DNA of 64,000 nucleotides, from assembly GCA_963662895.1 (NCBI GenBank), contig OY759982.1, positions 2,046,001 through 2,110,000 of the forward strand, read 5' to 3'. This document shows, in pieces, positions 36,384-45,254 of the stretch. The notes below the pieces were generated by a model that did no database searches, was not told the DNA's origin, and saw only the letters and a list, made by a program, of their open reading frames with translations. Both the position numbers and the translations under genes were made by a program. How positions within the stretch are numbered: the stretch's first letter is position 1; each line of letters opens with the position of its first letter. The stretch comes from GWE2-42-39 sp963662895. GTDB taxonomy: Bacteria; Bacteroidota; Bacteroidia; Bacteroidales; Prolixibacteraceae.

Positions 36384-37499
36384 ATGGAATTATATATAGG
36401 AATCATGTCGGGAACCAGTATGGATGGCATTGACGCCATACTGGTCTCTTTTGAGAATCGAAAGATTCAGATAATCGAAAGCCACACACAAGCTTTTCCC
36501 AAGGGGTTAAAAGCAGACTTAGTTCAATTATTGAATGGCGATCAGACTACTCTTCAGAAAATTGGTGAAATAGATCACTACCTGGCGTTGTGCTATGCCG
36601 GGGCAGTTCAAAACCTTATCCGTAAAACAACATTCAATTCTCATCAGATACGGGCAATCGGTTGTCACGGGCAAACAGTTTTTCATTCGCCCGCTTCCCG
36701 CTTCCCTTTTACGATGCAATTGGGAGACGGGAACCTGCTTGCTGTAAAAACAGGTATTAAAACGGTTGCCGATTTCCGGCGGATGGATATGGCCTATAGT
36801 GGTGGCGGAGCTCCGCTGGCTCCCGCTTTTCACCAGGCATTTTTGAATGACACACGAGAGCAAAGAGTTATTTTAAATCTAGGCGGGATTGCAAATATCA
36901 CCATCCTTTCATCCAAAGACGAAAATGTGCTCGGATTTGACACAGGACCGGCCAATTGTCTGATGGATAGCTGGATTCAATATATAAAAGGTAGAAAATA
37001 CGACAAGAGCGGCATGTGGGCACAATCAGGCAAAGTAATTGATGAATTACTGAATGAGATGCTGAAAGAATCCTATTTTAAGCAGTTAGCCCCCAAAAGT
37101 ACAGGCCGTGAGTTATTCAACCTGAAATGGTTAAATAAACATCTCGAAAAAATTCAGGCATTTAAGAATGAAGATATTCAGGCCACACTTCTGGAATTAA
37201 CCGCCGTAAGCATTGCCCAATCAATCAGAATATACGCACCCGAAACGAAAGCGGTTTATGCTTGCGGTGGCGGAGCTTATAACAGCCGGTTACTGGAAAG
37301 ACTTTCATATCATTTAGCCAGTGCCAAAATAACAACCACAGAAGAACTCGGTGTTCCCCCGCAGCAGGTTGAAGCTATTGCATTTGCCTGGCTGGCCATG
37401 CGAAGAGTCAACAATCAATCAGGAAATTTACCATCAGTAACCGGAGCAAGCAGAAAAGTATTACTGGGAACCATTTATGACCCGATAACCTTTAGTTGA
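36384..37499 (+). CDS. anmK: Anhydro-N-acetylmuramic acid kinase
   Basis: A 371-residue AnmK, which hydrolyses the anhydro ring of 1,6-anhydro-MurNAc and phosphorylates it to MurNAc-6-P. It has the ASKHA-fold ATP-binding N-terminus GIMSGTSMDGIDAIL. Further signatures are GCHGQTVFHSPA, RRMDMAYSGGGAPLAPAFH with the catalytic aspartate, LNLGGIANIT, GFDTGPANCLMD and ACGGGAYNSRLLERL. The start at ATG 36384 is preferred over an in-frame GTG two codons earlier because MELYIGIMSGTS matches the family start. Its product feeds MurQ, encoded 6 kb away. It overlaps the converging symporter gene by 8 nt. Confidence 0.95.
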   Translation: MELYIGIMSGTSMDGIDAILVSFENRKIQIIESHTQAFPKGLKADLVQLLNGDQTTLQKIGEIDHYLALCYAGAVQNLIRKTTFNSHQIRAIGCHGQTVFHSPASRFPFTMQLGDGNLLAVKTGIKTVADFRRMDMAYSGGGAPLAPAFHQAFLNDTREQRVILNLGGIANITILSSKDENVLGFDTGPANCLMDSWIQYIKGRKYDKSGMWAQSGKVIDELLNEMLKESYFKQLAPKSTGRELFNLKWLNKHLEKIQAFKNEDIQATLLELTAVSIAQSIRIYAPETKAVYACGGGAYNSRLLERLSYHLASAKITTTEELGVPPQQVEAIAFAWLAMRRVNNQSGNLPSVTGASRKVLLGTIYDPITFS

Positions 37500-38940
37500 G
37501 TTTGGATTCTTTGTGCGATAAGAGCAGCAGCCCCGAAAACATGATCAGACCATTCAGAAGCAGCAGTTCAAAACCAAATTTGTAGCCGGCAAACCAAGTC
37601 TCTGAATTGGCATTGATCACATAGGTCAGCACCGGCGACAATAATCCGACAAGTGGAACAAAGCGGTCTTTTACATGGCGTTGGGTAAGAATACCAAACG
37701 CAAATAATCCCAACAACGGCCCGTAAGTATAACCGGCAACCCGGAAAACTGCCGAAACCACACTTTCATTATTGATAACCCGGAAGGCAACAATTACTAA
37801 AAACATTAAAACTGAAAAACCTACATGTACCAACATACGGGTTCTTTTACTTTTTGATGCTACTGGATCTAAATTCAGGAAGTCAATACAAAATGAAGTA
37901 GTTAAGGCAGTCAAAGCTGAGTCAGCACTTGAGTAGGCCGCCGATAAGATTCCCAGCAAAAATAAAGCTCCGGCAATTGGTCCAAAGTATTTCATCGCCA
38001 GTAAGGGAAACAAATCATCGGTACGGGAAGGCAATTCAACTCCTTTTTGAGCTGCATAGTAATACAACATTACTCCAAGCGAGAGGAAGAAAATATTGGC
38101 AATAATAAATGCAAAGCTAAACCAGAATATGTTTTTCTGAGCATCTTTCCTGGTTTTGCAGGTCAGGTTTTTTTGCATCATATTCTGATCCAGTCCATTC
38201 ATTGTCAATACAATTCCAACACCAGCAAAAAATTGTTTAAAGAAGTTCGTTTTAGATTTCCAGTCCCAGTCAAAAGTCCGGCTGAACGGATGATGATCAA
38301 TCACAGTAACCATATCACCAAAATTCAAATCAAGCTGATTAAGAATAACCCAGATGGTAATGCCGATTGCTCCCAGAATAAAAAGTGTCTGCAACGAATC
38401 GGTCCATACTACAGTTTTTATTCCGGCTCGATAAGTATAAACCCAGATGAGGAACAAAGTAATCAAAACAGTTAACCAAAAGGGAATACCAAAATCATTG
38501 AAAAAAGCCAGTTGCAAAACCCCTGCCGCTAAATAAAGCCGAAACGATGCTCCAATCGTTTGCGAAACAAGAAAAAAGAAAGCTCCTGTTTTATATGATC
38601 GAAGCCCAAAGCGTTGATCGAGATAGGTATAAATGGAAACCAGGTTTAAGCGGTAATAAAGCGGAATTAACACTAAGGCAATGATCCAGTAACCAATAAA
38701 ATTTCCGAATAAAAACTGAAGATAAGTCCATGCTGAATTACCAACTTCACCCGGAACCGAAATGAAGGTTACACCTGAAATAGTTGAACCAATCATCCCA
38801 AAAGCAACCAAATACCATGGTGACCGCCGGTTACCCGTAAAAAAAGTTTCACCGTCGGCATTGCGTGAGGTAAACCAGGATATACCCATCAATACCGCAA
38901 AAAACACCAGAATAATAATAGCAATCAACAATGTACTCAT
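37492..38940 (-). CDS. SSS-family sodium:solute symporter, candidate MurNAc/anhydro-MurNAc importer
   Basis: A 482-residue polytopic transporter with about 13 transmembrane segments. Sodium:solute symporter signatures are SGVTFISVPGEVGNSAWTY early and GILSAAYSSADSALTALTTSF near residue 345, the region whose serines coordinate the second sodium ion. Relatives transport sialic acid, proline or sugars. It is 50 nt downstream of the transglutaminase-like gene on the same strand (co-transcribed) and inside the amino-sugar locus, which otherwise lacks a recognisable AmpG or PTS permease. Import of MurNAc, anhydro-MurNAc or GlcNAc is therefore inferred from context, not shown by the sequence. Confidence 0.85.
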   Translation of the reverse strand: MSTLLIAIIILVFFAVLMGISWFTSRNADGETFFTGNRRSPWYLVAFGMIGSTISGVTFISVPGEVGNSAWTYLQFLFGNFIGYWIIALVLIPLYYRLNLVSIYTYLDQRFGLRSYKTGAFFFLVSQTIGASFRLYLAAGVLQLAFFNDFGIPFWLTVLITLFLIWVYTYRAGIKTVVWTDSLQTLFILGAIGITIWVILNQLDLNFGDMVTVIDHHPFSRTFDWDWKSKTNFFKQFFAGVGIVLTMNGLDQNMMQKNLTCKTRKDAQKNIFWFSFAFIIANIFFLSLGVMLYYYAAQKGVELPSRTDDLFPLLAMKYFGPIAGALFLLGILSAAYSSADSALTALTTSFCIDFLNLDPVASKSKRTRMLVHVGFSVLMFLVIVAFRVINNESVVSAVFRVAGYTYGPLLGLFAFGILTQRHVKDRFVPLVGLLSPVLTYVINANSETWFAGYKFGFELLLLNGLIMFSGLLLLSHKESKLN

Positions 38941-38990
38941 TTCAAATATTTATTTTCAGAAGTTCATTCAAGGATGTAAAATTTTATCAA

Positions 38991-40433
38991 CTAATTTTTC
39001 TGATACATTACATCAATGTCCCAACTCCACTGGTCAAAATATAAGTTTCCTCCATCCCATTCAAGCTCACCTCGCTGAAAATCATTTGGTTCACTGCGGG
39101 GGTATTTTTTTGCGGGATACAAATTCATCCCATATCCATCATTTACAATTAAACGAAAAGCATCAATACCATGAATATAAAAATCACGTAATTGTTCGTT
39201 TTCACTTTGCTGTAGTTTAAAAGACTGATCAAGCGGCACCCAGCCAATTCCTTCGTAATACACCTCACACCAATCATGCAAATTTACATGACCGGGATGA
39301 AGCATAAAACCACTTTGCCATTTTACCGGAATCCCCTGCGAGCGTGCCAAACTCATAAAAAGTAAAGTTTGCATCCCACAATCACCATGGCGATTTGTTA
39401 ATACATAATCCGGAATGTTAGGCATAGTGCAATACTCCAATGCACTTGCCCAGGGGATTGAGTTGCTAATCCAGCGATAAATGGCCTCAACTTTTCTCAT
39501 CGGATTTGTTTCGTCCCCAACAATGCGTTTAGCTAATCCCACAATTTCAGAAGAAAAAACCAGATGAGGAGGTTGTTCTTCTGTATAGTGAGAATAAACT
39601 TTATTGGTTTTATCGTAAGGCTGGATATCTTCCGGTTTCAAATTAAAATATTGTGCTTTTGTTTGAATGGAAAACCGGACCGAAAATACAGTGGGCTTAT
39701 CTTTTTCAGCCGTTTTTTCCATATAGAAGGTGCGCTGTAAATATTCATGGGGGGTAATTGTTAAATCGGTGGGCTCTGACTTCAGTAATTGAAAACCGGT
39801 TTGCCTTGGGTTTCCTTCCCTCGGAGCAGGAAGCCAGCAGCGAATAACATTTCCGGGAGGAACTGCATTTGGTTTTACTGTCAATGTATAAGTCATTATC
39901 ATATCCTGCGGCAAAACAGTATTCGAATTTTCATTACAGGCTTCAATAACCTCTGTAGTATGCTCCAGCCGGAACGTACTCAACGAATTCGGCTCTGTTT
40001 TATGCGATTTTGAATCGTCGTTCTTTTTTTCTGAATCAAAAGAGAGCAAACGGCGCAAGTTTGGAACTGCATTTTTGAAATAACGTTTCTTATCATCGAT
40101 ATACCGCATTTCGAGCTTGCCGGATTGTTCCCAGTTTTTCATATCCGAATCAGACAGTGAAGGGAAAGTTGCTTCAAGTTGCTTTTTGACTTCAGGCTCA
40201 GTCAAAGAAAAATCATATCGTATCGCTTGAATTATCTGCTTAATCGAATCCAGATAAAAATCATCTTTTTGCTTTGATTTATTTGTCCTTAAAGAGTCGA
40301 TTCGTTGTTTCAGTAAAGTAAATTCACCGTCTGCTAATTGTTTATCAAAACTCTTGTTCTTATGCGGACCTGAACATGAAAGCAGTAAAAATATTATTAT
40401 TCCGGTTAATGCAGAACACAATTTAAATTTCAT
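38991..40433 (-). CDS. Transglutaminase-like lipoprotein
   Basis: A 480-residue lipoprotein (lipobox FLLLSC) with an N-terminal helical region, a beta domain and a C-terminal transglutaminase-like domain. The papain-like triad is visible: cysteine in NRHGDCGMQTLLFMSLARS, histidine in HPGHVNLHDWCEVYYEG and the following aspartate in WVPLDQSF. Bacterial transglutaminase-core proteins are often cysteine peptidases. Co-transcribed with the symporter and controlled by a predicted locus operator, it could trim or cleave stem peptides of cell-wall fragments at the cell surface. That role is an inference. Confidence 0.82.
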   Translation of the reverse strand: MKFKLCSALTGIIIFLLLSCSGPHKNKSFDKQLADGEFTLLKQRIDSLRTNKSKQKDDFYLDSIKQIIQAIRYDFSLTEPEVKKQLEATFPSLSDSDMKNWEQSGKLEMRYIDDKKRYFKNAVPNLRRLLSFDSEKKNDDSKSHKTEPNSLSTFRLEHTTEVIEACNENSNTVLPQDMIMTYTLTVKPNAVPPGNVIRCWLPAPREGNPRQTGFQLLKSEPTDLTITPHEYLQRTFYMEKTAEKDKPTVFSVRFSIQTKAQYFNLKPEDIQPYDKTNKVYSHYTEEQPPHLVFSSEIVGLAKRIVGDETNPMRKVEAIYRWISNSIPWASALEYCTMPNIPDYVLTNRHGDCGMQTLLFMSLARSQGIPVKWQSGFMLHPGHVNLHDWCEVYYEGIGWVPLDQSFKLQQSENEQLRDFYIHGIDAFRLIVNDGYGMNLYPAKKYPRSEPNDFQRGELEWDGGNLYFDQWSWDIDVMYQKN

Positions 40434-40442
40434 AATTTATCC

Positions 40443-40458
40443 TGTATGACATGTTACA
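40443..40458. promoter_or_regulatory. Predicted GntR operator before the transglutaminase-symporter operon
   Basis: TGTATGACATGTTACA agrees with the murQ-site motif at 13 of 16 positions. It overlaps a perfect minus-strand -7 box, TATATTTG (40457-40464), and ends 10 nt before the start codon, where binding would block transcription start. Confidence 0.5.
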
Positions 40459-40608
40459 AATATATAAATTCAAATTACTTGAAGAAACAATAAAACAGAT
40501 AAAGGACAAAAAAATTAATTTTCAATAGAATATTCAAAACAATTAGGCATAATTGACTACGTAATATTGCAATGAAAAATCAATTAAAACAAAACTAGCT
40601 TATATTAC

Positions 40609-43086
40609 TCAAAGGCGAGCGGGTTTATATCCGGATTTTTCCAAAAAAGCAATTAACTCGTCTAATCTGTTATATAATTTATCTGTACGTTTTTCACTCG
40701 TTCCAAGATGAATCAACACAATGCTCCCTTTTAGTCCGCCTGGTTTTAGATGTTCAAGCTCTTTCAAATCATTTAAGATCCAATCCGAAGATTTATAATT
40801 TTTCATATCGGGTGTTGTGTAATCGGCATTTGTTTTTATTCCCAGTGTAAAATTTATAAGATTCAGGCCAATTTGCTGTGTCCAATCGGCAATTGCCTGG
40901 TTATACCATTCATAAGGAGGCAAAAAATAACTGGCAGCAGAGATTTTTATTCCAGCCTTTTGCATTTTTTTATAATTGGCTTTAATATCGCTTTCAAACT
41001 CTGTCCGGCTTACCAGCAACGAGTCGCGTTTACTCCAATCAGCATAAAGTAAATGTTTATCAGAATGAGCTCCCATATAGTGTCCATTCTTAATCAACTC
41101 CTGAATTAACTTTTGATTGTCCGGATTTTCATAAAAACTTCCTGTAAAAAAGAACGAAGCCTTCAGGTTATGCTGTTTTAATGTTTTCAATATTATCTTT
41201 CCACCATCATTAAAATCATGTGCCGAAAAGACCAAAAAGACTTTTGACAGAGTGCTATCCATACGAATAATGGCTCCCTCACCATCTTTTACACAGTTCG
41301 ACATCGTTTGTCCCTTTCTGCCTTCGCGTTCCAAAGACGAAAGCAGGAAGCTCAAACTTGCGGTACCATCCATTGTCGGTTCATTGGATGAATAATCTCC
41401 AGTATCATCATGATAGACCGCCTTCCCGCCTTGATAGTTTGCATACTCATCAGTATCCAGTAAATGAATTCCACGAAGATTTTCATAAATATTCCGGTAA
41501 ACAGGCCCGTCAATCAAGCCTCCTTTTGTGGTTTGATGTAATAGTAAAGTAATTGCCGAATGGGGCGAAACCGGGTTATCCCCTCCTTCGGGTAAACCAC
41601 AAATCATACTGGTTCCCCATGGGTTACAACCAAAGAGCCAATCGATAAGGGAGGCTTCCATTTTTGCATACGAGTTATCTCCTGTAAGCTGGCGGTAAAG
41701 TCTTGCCTGTGTTGCAGCCGCAACCACAAAATTATTGGAACACCAAACAAACGGTACTCCAATCTGAAAAGGATCGTCGCCTGCAAAATACATTAAATCA
41801 TCAAGTCCCTGTTTCATCAGTTTCTGATATTTCTTTGCTACAAGCGAATCCCCTGATTGCGCCTGCAAGAAGTGACCTAAATTTATGAATGGATAATATT
41901 GATAGTGGCGCGCCCGATGTAACTCCATCCACGGAGTCACAGGTTCCAGTTCGCCCCAATAATCAGCCTGTTTACTGAAAGAATAATCACAGGACAAATT
42001 AAATAGAGAGGCAGCAGCCAATTCCATATCATCCACATAATTATCTTCTTCATAAAAATAAGGAGAAACAACACAGGCTGTCTGACAGACTCCCGGATCC
42101 GATAATGCAAACTCCCAGGCATCAGTTGCTTTGTCTTTTAATATACTTGCGAGTCTTGAATTGTATGCTTCAAAAATCTGCGCTCCCAATGCAAAGGCAG
42201 AGGCATACTTCGCCGCCGTTGATGCCACCCCTGTACTCCTGTTTTTATGTTTGGATAAGCCTTGTGGTTTTCCGGTTACAAAATATACTGGCCGGGCATT
42301 CCCAAGTCCGTACGAAACAGAATCCTCGGTTGGCAAACGATATCCCCGGTGATCCCGGTCATCGGCAATCTGATTGTACATTTCATCTTTTCCCGGATTC
42401 ATTTTAAGTAACCACTCCAGGCCCCACCGCGCTTCATCCAAAATATCGGGAACACCATTTTTCCAGGGCAAACCATTCGAGTCATAGTCATCTCCATATA
42501 TCTCTGGATTCTGCTGATATGCAAAAAGCATTTGATAAGTGGCATTAGCCGACGTCGTAACATATTGAAGGTAGTCCGAAGCATCGTGCCATCCTCCCGT
42601 AACATCAATTTTTTCTCCGCTTCGTGTTGGGTGATCAACAATTATCCCGTCGTGTACATGGCATGAATCTTTCAAAAAAGGATTGAACCCACAACGCTGC
42701 TGACGCATATATTTTAAAATGAAATCAGCAGCCCCCTGGTACACATCATCTGAAATTCGAAAAGATGGGGAATGAACCGATGCAGCAACAATATAATATC
42801 CACCTTTCCCTTGAAAATCAGAAAAATCAAAACGGTAGGCGGATTGCTTTCCCCAGATCTTACCATTTACAGGGAATGCTTTAGCCTCAAATACCTTTTT
42901 ATCCGTCATGCTATTATGTAAATCAAAAGTTTCTATTTTGATTTTTTCATCACTTAAAAAAACAGCCGTCTTTGTAGTTTTGGGAAAATATCCTAACTGA
43001 TTGATACGTATCACACTTTCAGCCCAACCATTTTGAATACTAAAAATTATAAGTAGAATGAGAAAGAAGATTGATGTTTTTTTCAT
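40609..43086 (-). CDS. GH9 glycosidase fused to CE4 polysaccharide deacetylase
   Basis: An 825-residue exported protein with a signal peptide ending near WAES. The CelD-type Ig-like domain (about 24-112, IRINQLGYFPKTTKTAVFL) precedes a GH9 (alpha/alpha)6 domain (about 120-590). Its catalytic-base region is GGWHDASDYLQYV, the C-terminal histidine region is NPVSPHSAI and the acid glutamate is in NEPTMDGTASL. The C-terminal CE4/NodB domain (about 605-825) shows HDFNDGG for motif 1, metal-binding HSDKH for motif 2, and LPPYEW where RPPYG is usual. GH9 contains cellulases and also exo-beta-glucosaminidases. Beside MurNAc genes, deacetylation followed by release of glucosamine from wall or chitin fragments is a plausible but unproven activity. 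Confidence 0.9.
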   Translation of the reverse strand: MKKTSIFFLILLIIFSIQNGWAESVIRINQLGYFPKTTKTAVFLSDEKIKIETFDLHNSMTDKKVFEAKAFPVNGKIWGKQSAYRFDFSDFQGKGGYYIVAASVHSPSFRISDDVYQGAADFILKYMRQQRCGFNPFLKDSCHVHDGIIVDHPTRSGEKIDVTGGWHDASDYLQYVTTSANATYQMLFAYQQNPEIYGDDYDSNGLPWKNGVPDILDEARWGLEWLLKMNPGKDEMYNQIADDRDHRGYRLPTEDSVSYGLGNARPVYFVTGKPQGLSKHKNRSTGVASTAAKYASAFALGAQIFEAYNSRLASILKDKATDAWEFALSDPGVCQTACVVSPYFYEEDNYVDDMELAAASLFNLSCDYSFSKQADYWGELEPVTPWMELHRARHYQYYPFINLGHFLQAQSGDSLVAKKYQKLMKQGLDDLMYFAGDDPFQIGVPFVWCSNNFVVAAATQARLYRQLTGDNSYAKMEASLIDWLFGCNPWGTSMICGLPEGGDNPVSPHSAITLLLHQTTKGGLIDGPVYRNIYENLRGIHLLDTDEYANYQGGKAVYHDDTGDYSSNEPTMDGTASLSFLLSSLEREGRKGQTMSNCVKDGEGAIIRMDSTLSKVFLVFSAHDFNDGGKIILKTLKQHNLKASFFFTGSFYENPDNQKLIQELIKNGHYMGAHSDKHLLYADWSKRDSLLVSRTEFESDIKANYKKMQKAGIKISAASYFLPPYEWYNQAIADWTQQIGLNLINFTLGIKTNADYTTPDMKNYKSSDWILNDLKELEHLKPGGLKGSIVLIHLGTSEKRTDKLYNRLDELIAFLEKSGYKPARL

Positions 43087-43146
43087 TTTAATTATCTGTT
43101 TAATATTTTTTCAAAATTAATTTTTAGAGAAGATAAAAACAATATT

Positions 43147-43162
43147 TGTAATACATATTACA
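43147..43162. promoter_or_regulatory. Predicted GntR operator between the GH9-CE4 gene and murQ
   Basis: TGTAATACATATTACA is a near-perfect palindrome (7-bp arms TGTAATA/TATTACA). It lies 20 nt before the murQ -7 box TATCTTTG (43182-43189). On the other strand it lies just upstream of a -33/-7 pair (43140-43143 and 43112-43119) for the GH9-CE4 gene. It is the best-matching member of the motif family. Confidence 0.6.
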
Positions 43163-43275
43163 TCATATCCGGTAAAAATATTATCTTTGTATTATGATAA
43201 TATTAATTGCTGATAGCGACTTCTGTAAAAACAGAGGCCTGTCATTCAATTCTAAAAAATAAGTACACAGAAGCT

Positions 43276-44088
43276 ATGACCAACGAAAGCATCACAGAGT
43301 CGGAATCATTGTATAATAATCTGGAGTTAATGTCTGTTAGGCAGCTTTTAGAGGATATTCATGAAGAAGATAAAAAAATATTACCGGCAGTTTACAAAAC
43401 CATTCCTCAAATTGAAGATTTGGTTTTAAAAGTTGTTGAGCGGATAAAGAAAGGGGGGCGCCTCTTTTATGTCGGGGCAGGAACCAGCGGAAGATTGGGA
43501 ATTCTGGATGCTTCAGAAATCCCGCCGACTTATGGAGTTAGTTACGATTTGGTGATCGGTTTAATTGCCGGGGGAGATCAGGCTATAAGGAAAGCAGTTG
43601 AAGCAGCCGAAGACAATGTAGATTTAGGTTGGGAAGATCTTCAGGCTTTTCATATTAACGAGCTGGATACTGTAATCGGAATTGCGGCTTCCGGCCGAAC
43701 ACCTTATGTTGTGGGCGCAGTAAGTCAGGCCCGGGCTCATGGTATTCTGACAGGTTGTATTACCAATAATCCAGGTAGTGAACTGGGAAAAAATGTGGAC
43801 ATCGCCATTGAAGCGGTCGTGGGCCCCGAATTTGTTTCGGGAAGTACACGGATGAAATCGGGAACTTCTCAGAAATTAATTCTCAATATGATAACCACCA
43901 CTCTAATGATCAAGCTGGGAAGGGTAAAAGGCAATCGAATGGTTAATATGCAACTTACAAATCAAAAGTTGGTCCAACGTGGCACACGGATAATTATGGA
44001 AGAACTTGGCTTTGATGAAGAAAAATCAAAACGTTTATTACTCGTTCATGGTTCTGTAAACCAGGTACTGGAAAATTATAAAAAATAG
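43276..44088 (+). CDS. murQ: N-acetylmuramic acid 6-phosphate etherase
   Basis: A 270-residue SIS-domain etherase that removes the lactyl ether from MurNAc-6-P to give GlcNAc-6-P and lactate. The start at 43276 (MTNESITESESLYNNLELMS) matches where homologues begin; a longer in-frame start adds 23 unrelated residues. SIS-domain signatures are RLFYVGAGTSGRLGILDASEIPPTYG, with the catalytic glutamate, and IAASGRTPYVVGA. Others are GPEFVSGSTRMKSGTSQKLILNMITT and the C-terminal QKLVQRGTRIIMEEL. It receives MurNAc-6-P from AnmK. It converges on the gntR gene with a 9-nt gap. Confidence 0.95.
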   Translation: MTNESITESESLYNNLELMSVRQLLEDIHEEDKKILPAVYKTIPQIEDLVLKVVERIKKGGRLFYVGAGTSGRLGILDASEIPPTYGVSYDLVIGLIAGGDQAIRKAVEAAEDNVDLGWEDLQAFHINELDTVIGIAASGRTPYVVGAVSQARAHGILTGCITNNPGSELGKNVDIAIEAVVGPEFVSGSTRMKSGTSQKLILNMITTTLMIKLGRVKGNRMVNMQLTNQKLVQRGTRIIMEELGFDEEKSKRLLLVHGSVNQVLENYKK

Positions 44089-44097
44089 AAAATACAA

Positions 44098-44835
44098 TCA
44101 GGCATTTCCATTTTTCAGAAATTTGTTATAAACCTGCATATTCCTTCCGATGTGTGCCTGCATTTTTTCGTAAGCACGGTCGGCATCTTTTTCCCGAATG
44201 GCATTAACTATCTCTTTATGGTAGCCAAGAGTAATTTCTTTTTCACCTTCAATATTTGCATAAATGAAGTTACGCATTCGCGGTAATAAATTGTGTACCG
44301 GTTCCATCGTAATAATAACAAAAGGGTTCCCGGTAGCACGTGCTACTGTCAGGTGAAATTTATTGTCCAAATCAGATTCCAACTGTGTATTGTCGGGGTC
44401 ACAGGCAGCAAATTCCGTTAAATTAACGCTCAGGTTTTTCAGATCCTCTTCAGTCCTGTTCATGGCAGCCATTTTAGTGATTTCAGGCTCAAATGCAAGA
44501 CGAAGCTCAATAATCTGAGAGAGCAGGTTCATATCAAATTTTAGATCGTAGTATAGATTGAGCGAGTCAATAGCATCCTGCATATTAATTTTTTTCACAA
44601 TCATACCGCTTCCTTTGCGGATCTCAATTAGTCCGCGGGCACTCAGCCGGCGAAGTGCTTCCCTTAAAGCCGTACGACTAACTGCAAACATTTCACAAAG
44701 CTCGCGTTCTGATGGTAACTTGGAGCCAATGGGTAATTTCTTTTCCCGTATAGCACGTTCAATATTCCGTTCTATTTTTTGGCTTAGCGTTTGAGTTGTG
44801 CCAATCTTCTGAAAGATGTTATTCATTTCCGTCAT
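44098..44835 (-). CDS. GntR/FadR-family transcriptional regulator
   Basis: A 245-residue regulator. The N-terminal winged helix-turn-helix (about 15-80) has IGSKLPSERELCEMFAVSRTALREALRRLSARGLIEIRKGSGMIV. The C-terminal FCD ligand domain (about 100-230) has LRLAFEPEITKMAA, FHLTVARATGNPFV and the histidine in GYHKEIVNAI, which in this family usually bind a metal and a carboxylate or sugar-acid ligand. It is the only regulator in the amino-sugar locus and sits at its end, so it most likely controls it; the inducer may be MurNAc, MurNAc-6-P or GlcNAc-6-P. An in-frame ATG three codons later is an alternative start. Confidence 0.9.
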   Translation of the reverse strand: MTEMNNIFQKIGTTQTLSQKIERNIERAIREKKLPIGSKLPSERELCEMFAVSRTALREALRRLSARGLIEIRKGSGMIVKKINMQDAIDSLNLYYDLKFDMNLLSQIIELRLAFEPEITKMAAMNRTEEDLKNLSVNLTEFAACDPDNTQLESDLDNKFHLTVARATGNPFVIITMEPVHNLLPRMRNFIYANIEGEKEITLGYHKEIVNAIREKDADRAYEKMQAHIGRNMQVYNKFLKNGNA

Positions 44836-45254
44836 ATTCGCTATCTGTCACTACTGGCAATTTTAATTAAATTTTTTGTTTTATCGATTAATATCTTACT
44901 ATAAATTCAAGTTTTCGTAAAAAAAAAATATTACTATGTTCTACATAAATACTTTTACCCCTGGTCCCAGAATGTAGTATTTCTAGATTAATATAAAAGT
45001 AGGGATTCTGTCAAAATTGATAAAATCCCTACTTTTGTGCCCCTACGGTGGTACAAAATTCGAACCATTTGATAGCAGAATTAAAGCTTTTGGGAAACCT
45101 TTTGATTCTATAAAATCTGCCTGTTTTCAAATGGAATGCACTTAATAATGTTAAATCAAACTTCCATCACTCTAACGTATTATTAAATTGTATTCTAAAT
45201 CTTATCCTATTCTTAATCCTAAGAATAAATATAAGGCTTTGGATTAAGATTTAA
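44836..45254. other. Gene-free gap at the edge of the accessory island
   Basis: No ORF is supported. A weaker operator-like site, ATTACTATGTTCTACA (44930-44945, 11 of 16 matches), lies upstream of the gntR gene and could mediate autoregulation. A perfect 13-bp hairpin (44995-45007 with 45024-45036) may be a terminator. On the minus strand, 45067-45034 reads like the T-arm and 3' end of a tRNA (GGTTCGAAT then GTACCACC), a possible att remnant. From here rightward the sequence is AT-rich and filled with mobile DNA. Confidence 0.45.
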
